A DNA stretch of 13,519 nucleotides from an uncultured Eubacteriales bacterium (GTDB lineage Bacteria > Bacillota > Clostridia > UBA1381 > UMGS1253), in NCBI GenBank assembly GCA_900550065.1, contig URQR01000036.1, forward strand, positions 1-13,519, read 5' to 3'. Positions within the stretch are counted from its first letter, which is position 1. Every line of letters begins with the position of its first letter. This document shows, piece by piece, positions 6,257 to 12,717 of this stretch. The position numbers and the translations under genes were made by a program. Below the pieces are notes generated by a model. The model was not told where the DNA came from, ran no database searches, and saw only the letters and a list, made by a program, of their open reading frames with translations.

Positions 6257-6285
6257 CACCATATGGGATACGGACGCATAAGATA
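6257..6285 (+). promoter_or_regulatory. Possible sigma-K promoter ahead of the 44-residue gene
   Basis: CACC at 6257-6260, 16 nt, then CATAAGATA at 6277-6285. This fits the late mother-cell sigma-K pattern (-35 MACM, -10 GCATANNNTA), including the G before CATA at 6276. The start would be near 6292, about 33 nt before the ATG at 6325. A sigma-A reading finds no acceptable -35. The motif is short and could arise by chance in this AT-rich stretch. Confidence 0.35.
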
Positions 6286-6324
6286 AGATATCATAGTGTG
6301 AAAAGACAGAAAGGAGCGGGAGCA

Positions 6325-6459
6325 ATGGAAGAAACCAACACATATCCGGTATGCTTGCAAAATGATGCTGCGGCGTCATATCATGATACCGTGCAGGTCA
6401 AGGACATAGACGATTTAATTTTTGCGGGCGAGCCTGTGAAGCTTCATTCGGAAAAATAA
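6325..6459 (+). CDS. Small orphan protein of 44 residues, function unknown
   Basis: I do not recognise this protein. The translation begins MEETNTYPVCLQNDAAASY and ends VKLHSEK. It is acidic, has one cysteine and no membrane segment or signal peptide, and carries the acidic stretch VQVKDIDDLIFAGEPVKL. The case for a real gene is the expression setting: AAGGAG at 6311-6316 sits 8 nt before the ATG, a terminator follows 14 nt after the stop, another terminator insulates it from sigG, and a possible sigma-K promoter lies in front. The stop codon sits in the loop of a hairpin formed by CGGAAAA (6449-6455) and TTTTCCG (6461-6467). The position next to sporulation sigma genes suggests a late spore protein, which is inference only. 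Confidence 0.6.
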   Translation: MEETNTYPVCLQNDAAASYHDTVQVKDIDDLIFAGEPVKLHSEK

Positions 6460-6473
6460 GTTTTCCGGAGTTG

Positions 6474-6496
6474 AAACGGCGGCCCGCCGTTTTTTT
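6474..6496 (+). terminator. Strong rho-independent terminator after the 44-residue gene
   Basis: AAACGGCG (6474-6481), 3-nt loop, CGCCGTTT (6485-6492), a perfect 8-bp stem running into a T-run that continues to 6496. It separates the small gene from the DnaD/loader transcription unit. Confidence 0.9.
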
Positions 6497-6558
6497 ATTG
6501 CCTGAATCTTGATGAACTATTTTAGTATAAATTACGTCTGTACTTCTCATAAAAATTG

Positions 6559-6567
6559 TGCTAAAAT
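6559..6567 (+). promoter_or_regulatory. Extended -10 promoter candidate for the dnaD-domain gene
   Basis: TGCTAAAAT at 6559-6567 has the extended -10 form TGnTAnnnT. The hexamer 17 nt upstream (TGTACT, 6539-6544) matches TTGACA at only three positions, which an extended -10 can tolerate. The start would be near 6574, about 40 nt before the ATG at 6614. The whole 6500-6600 stretch is AT-rich, so other TA-rich boxes (for example near 6530) compete. Confidence 0.4.
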
Positions 6568-6613
6568 AATAATAAATGGCGAATGATTTTATTTAGATTT
6601 GGAGAGGGCGTAC

Positions 6614-7603
6614 ATGGCGCAAAAGGGTGTTACAATCGGCGAGGAGGCGCTTACGCAAGCGCTGCCGGGGCTTGACGGCGAATGTGTCAAACTGTATCTT
6701 TACATAAAATATCTCGCAGAGAAAAACGGCGGGAAAACGAGCTGCGCCGAATTGGGCGGCTTTTTAAGCATAGATACGAATACGGCCGGTAATTTGGCGC
6801 GCGAGCTTGCGCGTCAGGGACTGGTTCGTTTTGGTGCGCAGGGTGTGCTTACCGTGTGCGAGCTTACACAAAGCGCGCCGGTTTCCGCACCGGAGGAGCA
6901 CCCGTCCTACCTGCCCGGCGAGGTTGGTGCGGTGGTTGCGTCGGACAAGCAACTGTCCGACCTGCTGGCGGTTGCACAGAAAATTTTGGGTAAGATGCTG
7001 TCGTATTCGGCAATCGAAAAGCTTTACGGACTATATGACTGGCTCGGAATGCCGCCGGATTTGATTGTGCGGCTCTTAGAGTACTGTGTAGAGCTTGGGA
7101 AAAAGGATATGCGCTATATTGAAAAGGTTGCCGTTTCGTGGCGCGAGATGGGAATCGGCACCGTCGCAGAGGCGGAACGCTACATTGAGCGGCAAAACTA
7201 TAAACGGACGTATGTGTATCAGATACAAAAAGAGTTCGGAATCACGGACCGCAAGCTCACGGCGAGCGAGCTGCGCTATATTGGCGAGTGGTATACGCTC
7301 GGCGTATCGGTGGAGCTGGCGGCTTTTGCTTATGATTACAGTGTGACTAAGACGGGCAAGCTTGCGATGGCGTATATCAATAAGGTGCTTGTTTCTTGGA
7401 CAAAAGAGGGTGTCCGTACGGCGGCGCAGGCGCAGGAGCGCCTTACGCAGCATAACGTGCAGACGGCGGCGAAGCAGGCAAGACCGGCCCCGGCGGGCAA
7501 GGGGGCAAAGCCGTTCGAGGTGTACGACTCCGGCCGTTATGACTATGATGAAATTGACGCGCTTGCGCGCCGGAAGCTGAAGAAGATTATTGGAAAGGAG
7601 TAA
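6614..7603 (+). CDS. DnaD-domain protein, primosome/replication initiation
   Basis: DnaD/DnaB-type primosomal protein, 329 residues, longer than B. subtilis DnaD (about 230). The N-terminal part (about 1-90) looks like a winged-helix domain (VKLYLYIKYLAEKNGG, NTAGNLARELARQGLVRF). Two copies of the DnaD-like second domain follow: about 115-192, with YIEKVAVSWREMGIGTVAEA, and about 205-277, with YINKVLVSWTKEGVRTAAQA. Each carries the Y-I-x-K-V-x-x-S-W core of the family. The tail (about 280-300) is rich in Ala/Pro/Gln, then basic (RRKLKKIIGKE). Family members remodel DNA at the origin and help load the replicative helicase, which agrees with the loader gene 4 nt downstream. The ATG at 6614 was chosen over an in-frame TTG at 6599 because GGAG at 6601-6604 lies 9 nt before it. 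The same architecture occurs in DnaB-type proteins, so I do not assign dnaD strictly. Confidence 0.9.
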   Translation: MAQKGVTIGEEALTQALPGLDGECVKLYLYIKYLAEKNGGKTSCAELGGFLSIDTNTAGNLARELARQGLVRFGAQGVLTVCELTQSAPVSAPEEHPSYLPGEVGAVVASDKQLSDLLAVAQKILGKMLSYSAIEKLYGLYDWLGMPPDLIVRLLEYCVELGKKDMRYIEKVAVSWREMGIGTVAEAERYIERQNYKRTYVYQIQKEFGITDRKLTASELRYIGEWYTLGVSVELAAFAYDYSVTKTGKLAMAYINKVLVSWTKEGVRTAAQAQERLTQHNVQTAAKQARPAPAGKGAKPFEVYDSGRYDYDEIDALARRKLKKIIGKE

Positions 7604-7607
7604 GCGG

Positions 7608-8600
7608 ATGGCTTACGAACAGGAGATTTATAAAAAGGTTTTAAATGCTTTCGAGGCGAAGCGTATGGTAGAGGCCAGCGAGCGGAAACGGCGGCTGTTT
7701 GAGGTGTATGACAAGTGTGCCGAGGTTAAGCAGATTGACGAGGAAATCGACCGCGTTGGAAGCGGTGCGGCGCTCGAAATTTTAAAAGACCCGCAGAATG
7801 CACCGGCGATTGCGGACGATTTAAAAGAAAGTATGCAGATGCTGTCCGCTATGCGTGCGCGCGCATTGGAAAAGGCGGGCTTTGCAAGGGATTATACTGA
7901 CATGCGCTACCGATGCAGCATTTGTAAAGATGAGGGTTATGTCGGCGGCAAGCAGTGCGACTGTTTTAAAGCGTATGTGCGGAAAGAGGCGTACCAGTCT
8001 TCTAAGCTGTTTAACCTGTTTGAATCGCAGGGGTTTGACAAGTTTGACCTTACGTTGTTTTCCGACGAGGTCGACAAAAAGGCCGGCGTGTCCCAGAAGG
8101 AAGCGATGGAGGAGGCGCTCGCTGTCTGCAAGTCGTTTGTGGAGCAGTTTGACAGCGCGGACTACAGCCTTTTTTTCTACGGCGGCGTCGGGCTTGGGAA
8201 AACGTTTTTGTCGACGTGTATCGCGAAAGAGCTGATTGACCGTGGAAATACGGTCATCTATCAGAGCGCGGCGAAGCTGTTTTCCTACTACAGCGACTAT
8301 CTGTTTGGGCGGGTGAACGCGGCGCAGGCGCGTACGGAGCTGGACCGGCTGACGGAGTGTGACCTGCTGATTATTGACGATTTGGGAAGCGAGGCGACGA
8401 ACAGCCAGACGGTGTCGTTTTTGTTCGAGCTTGTTAACGACAGACTGCTGTCCGGTAAAAAGATGGTTATCAGCACAAACTACTCAATCAATGAAATTGC
8501 GAAAGTGTACTCGGAGCGGCTGCATTCCCGTATTTTGGAGCACTTTACGCCCGTACGCTTTTTCGGCGGCGACATACGGCTGAAGAAAATGTTTGGTTAG
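7608..8600 (+). CDS. dnaI: AAA+ helicase loader (DnaI; often labelled DnaC)
   Basis: ATPase that delivers the replicative helicase to DNA, 330 residues. The N-terminal half is a helical region followed by a zinc-binding cluster, C103-x2-C106 and C117-x-C119 (YRCSICKDEGY, KQCDCF), as in DnaI. The C-terminal AAA+ domain has Walker A GGVGLGKT (192-199), Walker B LLIIDD (253-258), sensor 1 ISTN (288-291) and the arginine-bearing ERLHSRI (303-309, arginine finger). The final RFFGGDIRLKKM resembles the family end. AAAGGAG at 7594-7600 overlaps the end of the dnaD-domain gene and stands 7 nt before the ATG. With only 4 nt between the two genes, they are translationally linked. A TTG at 7590 in the same frame is not needed. 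Phage-borne and IS21-type DnaC-like ATPases are the alternative, but the zinc cluster and the DnaD partner favour the chromosomal loader. Confidence 0.93.
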   Translation: MAYEQEIYKKVLNAFEAKRMVEASERKRRLFEVYDKCAEVKQIDEEIDRVGSGAALEILKDPQNAPAIADDLKESMQMLSAMRARALEKAGFARDYTDMRYRCSICKDEGYVGGKQCDCFKAYVRKEAYQSSKLFNLFESQGFDKFDLTLFSDEVDKKAGVSQKEAMEEALAVCKSFVEQFDSADYSLFFYGGVGLGKTFLSTCIAKELIDRGNTVIYQSAAKLFSYYSDYLFGRVNAAQARTELDRLTECDLLIIDDLGSEATNSQTVSFLFELVNDRLLSGKKMVISTNYSINEIAKVYSERLHSRILEHFTPVRFFGGDIRLKKMFG

Positions 8601-8616
8601 GAAAAATCTATTATAA

Positions 8617-8638
8617 GGCATATACTATATGGCATATA
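8617..8638 (+). repeat. Two GGCATATA boxes before the heparinase-like gene
   Basis: GGCATATA occurs at 8617-8624 and 8631-8638, a 14-bp period, in the 51-nt gap after the loader gene. The second copy touches the ribosome binding site (AAAGGAG, 8638-8644). TATACT at 8621-8626 could be a -10 and CATATACTA at 8619-8627 fits a sigma-K -10 pattern, but no matching -35 was found. No terminator is seen in the gap. Confidence 0.4.
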
Positions 8639-8651
8639 AAGGAGAGGACTT

Positions 8652-11636
8652 ATGAAACACTGGGGAACAAAATTTTTAGGCGCGGGCATACTCTGTTTTG
8701 TATTTTGCCTGACGATGTGCGCCGGCGTGTTTGGCGCCGGGGAAAATGAGATTCACGTCGACTTTGAGGATATATCCTATGTTGCGGGTGAAACCCCGGT
8801 AATACCGGGCTTTAGCGTAGTTGATAAGGCATCGGACGGCGGCAGCATTCTCGTCCGGGAGGAAGCGGTCGCGGGAAAAACGAACAAGTACCTCGATATT
8901 TCAAAAGAGGCGGTTGGAGGAGCTGCGAACGACGCGTATATTCAGACAAAGGGCTATCACGATATGACGACGCGGGTACAAATCGGTTTCCGTATTCGTT
9001 CGCTTGCGCAAACCGGAAGCATCAACATTTCGCTGCGGGACGACAATTCGAACGCCAGCGCGGGTACGCTGACATTGCTCTCGTTTGATGACTCAAAAGG
9101 AAAGATTACATACGGCCCGAGTTTTAGCGGTCAAGTAACGGAGGTTTATACGCCTACTCAGTGGACGGAGTTTTTTATTGAGATGAACGTTACGCAGGAC
9201 GAGATTAACATTTACTGCGGCGATACGCTCAAGACTACTCTAACAGGGGTAAAAACCGGTTCGGAAAAGCTCAAAAACTATAATTATGCAAGGTGTTCTC
9301 TTAGGCTTCAGGCGTATGACACCAAAAAGCTTGGTGACAAGGTGACCTATCATTTCGACGATCTCCGCTTTGTGATTAACCAGTCGTTTGACAGCCGGTT
9401 TTTTGTCGGCGATAAAACGCTTTATAAATCGGTGTTCGGTAAAGAACGCGCACTGCAGAGCCTGAAGGCGGGCAGTCTTACGGCAGCGGTCGACGTCAAA
9501 AACACCTCTGCGGCCGGGCAGACGGTTCGGCTTGCGGCGGCGACGTATGGCAAGGACGGACGGATGGCGGGCGTGTTTTTCTCGGATACGGCGGCTATTA
9601 CTGCCGGCGAAAGCGCGGCCCTGCGCGTACCGGTACAGGTTTCCTCGCTTGATGAGATAGAAAAGCTAAAGATGTTTCTCTTTGACGGAAACGGCACGCT
9701 TCTGCCGCTCACACGGTCGGAAACCTATGTACAGAGCGAATATTCCCAGCCGTTCGGCGAGGAAATCATTCACGATATTAAGCAGGAAAACCCGGACAAT
9801 GCGCATCCGCGCATTTTAATGACGAGGGAAAAGCATGCGTTTTTAAAGCAGGCCGTCAAAGAGCAGAAAGAACCGTACAGGTCGTGGTATGCAAAGGTGA
9901 AGAGCGCGGCGGACAAGCTTATTAACAGTGACCTTCCAGAGTACGACGATGATGACGAGCTGCGCCTTAGTTCGGCGGAAAAAGCGGCCGACCGTATGAT
10001 GCAGCTTGCGTTCGTATACAGCATTGAGGAGACGGACAGGGACAAATACATGATCCAGCTCAATAAGGAAATTAATAACTGTGCGGGCTGGCCCGACTGG
10101 AACCCGAAGCATTTTCTGGACACGGCGGCGCTGATTCGCGGAACGGCTCTTGCGTATGATTGGTGCTACGACTATTGGCAGAGGCCGGAAAACGCGGCGC
10201 AGAAGGAAACGCTCGTCGGTGCGCTGGTCAATATGGGTCTTGTACAGGCGCAGAAGGCGTTTAATGGTACGGCTGAAGTATCGACATGGTGGACGACGAC
10301 GGACAACAACTGGGCGTTTGTGTGCAACGGCGGCGTTGCGCTTGGCGCGCTTGCGCTCGGGGACGAGGATGCGTATGCGGATTTGTGTGCATATGTCCTC
10401 GAGAAAGGTCTTTTGGCGATTGAAAACAGTATCACCCACTTTGCGCCTGACGGTGCATGGTACGAGGGACCGGGCTACTGGCACTACACAGTGCGGTATA
10501 TGTCGATGTATTTTAATGCCTTGCAGACGGCGGCTGGGTCGGATTACGGCTACCTATTAAGTGAAGGAATCAGCAAGACGGCGCACTTCCCAATTGGCGT
10601 TATGGGAAAGTCGACGACGGTAAACCTGCACGACGCATCAGAGGGCTCGCTTGCGCCGCCGGAGCTGTTCTACCTTGCAGCGCAGTTTAACGATACAACG
10701 GCGGCGAAGTACCGCTATTACCAGATTCAAAAGCAGGGGAAAGCGCCGTCGATTCACGACCTTTTGTGGTTCGACAAGGAGCTGATTGGCGACGGGTCGC
10801 TGGAGGGGATGCAGCTTGACTTTGCGTTCCGTGATATTGAGCTGATGACGTTTAGAAATGCGTACTTTGTAGACAATGTTTACTTTGCCGCGCTGCACGG
10901 CGGTAAAAACGGAATCAATCACGGGCAGATTGACGCGGGTAACTTCGTGTACGAGGCAAACGGCGTCCGGTGGGCGGTCGACCTCGGAGGAGACAATTAT
11001 AATTTGCACGGCTACTTCACAAATGCGAATCAGGCCAAGTCGCGCTGGGCATATTACAGAAACCGCGGCGAGGGGCATAATACAATTATTATCAACCCCA
11101 ATACCGACCCGTCGAAGCCGGCCGATCAGCCGCTCGATACGAAAGCGACAATCAGCGCGTATGCGCCCGGCGATACGTACGGTAGCGGTGAGATTGACAT
11201 GCAGCCGATTTATGGTGCATATACAAATAATGCAAAGCGGTCTATCACGCTCGACAAAACGAGCGGTCTTTGCACTGTGACGGACAACCTTGACTTTAAG
11301 GCCGGAAATACTTACAACTTGTATTGGTTTATGCATACAAGAGCAAAGAACATTACGGTTGCGCCGGACGGGAAAAGCGCGGTGCTGGAACAAAGCGGTA
11401 AAAAGCTGTATGCCTATATTACGCAGGGCGAAGGAACGTTTGAAGTAAAAAGCGCAACGCCGTTGGAGGACTCTCCCGCGCCCAATTATTGGACAGAAAA
11501 CGGATACAATCCTAAAAATGGGGCATTTGGCATGAAGCAAAACGCAAACGATGGCGTACAAAAGCTGCAAATCCATATCCCGGCGGCGTCCGGCGCGTTT
11601 GCCTTGCAGGTAACGCTCAGCCCGGTTGCGCTGTAG
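8652..11636 (+). CDS. Secreted heparinase II/III-family (polysaccharide lyase-like) protein
   Basis: 994 residues. The N-terminal signal peptide (MKHWGTKFLGAGILCFVF...) has a likely cut after VFGA near residue 29. Residues about 33-240 form a beta-sandwich, carbohydrate-binding-like module (from HVDFED to YHFDDLRFV), then another beta-rich segment (about 245-365). The catalytic part begins at AHPRILMTREKHAFLK: an alpha/alpha-toroid (about 385-700) with DNNWAFVCNGG (N552, N553) and DGAWYEGPGYWHYTVRYM (600-617; E605, Y609, H611, Y612, R615). The heparinase II/III C-terminal beta domain follows, with GINHGQIDAGNFVYEANGVRWAVDLG (H757, D761), the family signature. Such enzymes cleave uronic-acid polysaccharides by beta-elimination outside the cell; the substrate here is unknown (glycosaminoglycan, alginate-like or pectic). 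There is no LPXTG or S-layer module at the C-terminus, so it is probably released. GGAG at 8641-8644 is 7 nt before the ATG. No transporters or other lyases lie nearby. Confidence 0.88.
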   Translation: MKHWGTKFLGAGILCFVFCLTMCAGVFGAGENEIHVDFEDISYVAGETPVIPGFSVVDKASDGGSILVREEAVAGKTNKYLDISKEAVGGAANDAYIQTKGYHDMTTRVQIGFRIRSLAQTGSINISLRDDNSNASAGTLTLLSFDDSKGKITYGPSFSGQVTEVYTPTQWTEFFIEMNVTQDEINIYCGDTLKTTLTGVKTGSEKLKNYNYARCSLRLQAYDTKKLGDKVTYHFDDLRFVINQSFDSRFFVGDKTLYKSVFGKERALQSLKAGSLTAAVDVKNTSAAGQTVRLAAATYGKDGRMAGVFFSDTAAITAGESAALRVPVQVSSLDEIEKLKMFLFDGNGTLLPLTRSETYVQSEYSQPFGEEIIHDIKQENPDNAHPRILMTREKHAFLKQAVKEQKEPYRSWYAKVKSAADKLINSDLPEYDDDDELRLSSAEKAADRMMQLAFVYSIEETDRDKYMIQLNKEINNCAGWPDWNPKHFLDTAALIRGTALAYDWCYDYWQRPENAAQKETLVGALVNMGLVQAQKAFNGTAEVSTWWTTTDNNWAFVCNGGVALGALALGDEDAYADLCAYVLEKGLLAIENSITHFAPDGAWYEGPGYWHYTVRYMSMYFNALQTAAGSDYGYLLSEGISKTAHFPIGVMGKSTTVNLHDASEGSLAPPELFYLAAQFNDTTAAKYRYYQIQKQGKAPSIHDLLWFDKELIGDGSLEGMQLDFAFRDIELMTFRNAYFVDNVYFAALHGGKNGINHGQIDAGNFVYEANGVRWAVDLGGDNYNLHGYFTNANQAKSRWAYYRNRGEGHNTIIINPNTDPSKPADQPLDTKATISAYAPGDTYGSGEIDMQPIYGAYTNNAKRSITLDKTSGLCTVTDNLDFKAGNTYNLYWFMHTRAKNITVAPDGKSAVLEQSGKKLYAYITQGEGTFEVKSATPLEDSPAPNYWTENGYNPKNGAFGMKQNANDGVQKLQIHIPAASGAFALQVTLSPVAL

Positions 11637-11646
11637 AAAGTAACAA

Positions 11647-11666
11647 TTAACTGGTTAGAGAGTTAA
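11647..11666. repeat. Short inverted repeat in the gap before the CPBP protease gene
   Basis: TTAACT (11647-11652) and AGTTAA (11661-11666) flank an 8-nt centre in the 63-nt gap after the heparinase-like gene. There is no T-run, so it is not a terminator. It could be an operator or chance in AT-rich DNA. Confidence 0.25.
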
Positions 11667-11699
11667 GACGATGAAGTGGATGATAGCGGAGGTGAGTAT

Positions 11700-12686
11700 A
11701 TGGAAGAAGAATTGTATCAAATCAAGCCGGAGCGCAAGGTGTTTTCGCGCATTGGCTGGGCATGCTTTGCGGCGATGGGAGCGGCTGTACTGGTGCAGCT
11801 TGCTATGGTTTGGGCCGCGGGGTATTTTCACCTTGCGCTTGACAACTCTCTTTTGTCGGCTGTCGTGAGCGTCGTATCCATGTATGTCGTGGGGCTGGGC
11901 GTGCTGCTGCTTTTGCTGCGGCTGTTTCGCGTACCTGTCTATAGTGCGCCGAAACAACGCCGCATTGGCGCAGGGACGTTTTTCACCTGCCTTATCATTG
12001 GCTATGGACTGCTGTATGCGGGCAATCTGACGGGACAGGGTGTTGTGTGGCTGATTGATTTTTTGCTCGGAATACCGTATGACAACTATGTGAGCGGCAT
12101 GATTATGGACACGAACCTCTGGCAGGCGTTACTGGTTTACGTTTTAATCGCTCCGGCGGCGGAGGAGTTTATGTTCCGTAAGCTGTTGATTGACCGACTG
12201 GGCCGCTATGGAGAGGCGGTTGCCGTTTTTGTTTCGGCGCTGATGTTTGGCCTGTTCCACGGAAACCTGTTCCAGTTTTTCTATGCGTTTGGCATAGGAC
12301 TTGTCTTGGGCTACTTGTACGTAAAATCGGGACGCCTATGGTATAGTATACTTTTGCACGCAATTATCAACTTTTTGGGCTCGGCGCTGCCGCTTTTGCT
12401 GTTTGGTGGGATAGACCTAGACGCAATTACTGCGCAAACTGCTGCGCTCGACCCGGTTTTGCTGGCGCGGCTAATGCTGATTAGCCTATATGGGTTTGCC
12501 ATGATTGGCTTTGCAATTGCGGGCGTTGTTATTTTGATTTGCGTGCGAAAGCGGATTGTGTTGGATAAAGGCGCAGTTATCATACCAAAAGGAAAGCGGT
12601 TTAAAACTATAGCTTTAAATACTGGGATGATTTTGTTCGTCCTGTTATGTATTGGATTATTTGCGCTTGCATTTATAAATGGATAA
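11700..12686 (+). CDS. CPBP (CAAX protease/Abi) family intramembrane metalloprotease
   Basis: Multi-pass membrane protein of 328 residues with about eight hydrophobic segments (first at roughly 18-40 and 52-75, last at 308-326). The three CPBP motifs are intact: EEFMFR (E155, E156, R160), FGLFH (F183, H187) and HAIIN (H220, N224). These supply the glutamate, histidine and asparagine of the active site. Family roles include prenyl-protein processing, bacteriocin self-immunity and unassigned membrane proteolysis. Nothing nearby (no bacteriocin precursor or ABC exporter) picks one. The start ATG at 11700 has GGAGG at 11688-11692, 7 nt upstream; a GTG at 11676 in frame lacks a comparable site. 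The gene follows the heparinase-like gene by 63 nt without a terminator, so it may be cotranscribed. Its stop codon lies at the edge of the shared terminator. Confidence 0.92.
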   Translation: MEEELYQIKPERKVFSRIGWACFAAMGAAVLVQLAMVWAAGYFHLALDNSLLSAVVSVVSMYVVGLGVLLLLLRLFRVPVYSAPKQRRIGAGTFFTCLIIGYGLLYAGNLTGQGVVWLIDFLLGIPYDNYVSGMIMDTNLWQALLVYVLIAPAAEEFMFRKLLIDRLGRYGEAVAVFVSALMFGLFHGNLFQFFYAFGIGLVLGYLYVKSGRLWYSILLHAIINFLGSALPLLLFGGIDLDAITAQTAALDPVLLARLMLISLYGFAMIGFAIAGVVILICVRKRIVLDKGAVIIPKGKRFKTIALNTGMILFVLLCIGLFALAFING

Positions 12687-12717
12687 AAAAACGTCTGCAT
12701 GATGCAGACGTTTTTTT
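12685..12717. terminator. Bidirectional rho-independent terminator
   Basis: A perfect 15-bp stem: seven A then CGTCTGCA (12685-12699), 3-nt loop TGA, TGCAGACG then seven T (12703-12717). It ends in T7 on the plus strand and, by symmetry, T7 on the minus strand, so it works for both converging genes. It overlaps the last two bases of the CPBP gene stop and the first two bases of the minus-strand stop codon at 12716-12718. Confidence 0.95.

Noticed and set aside
10638..11576. 312-codon minus-strand frame inside the heparinase-like gene
   Set aside because: Shadow of a long, motif-bearing plus-strand gene; the translation has no recognisable domain.
11676..11699. GTG start at 11676 for the CPBP protease
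   Set aside because: The GGAGGTGAG site at 11688-11696 is placed for the ATG at 11700, and the extra residues add nothing conserved.
11700..12686. CPBP protease as bacteriocin immunity or phage abortive-infection system
   Set aside because: No bacteriocin precursor, transporter, toxin or defence gene is near; the family is too broad to claim this.
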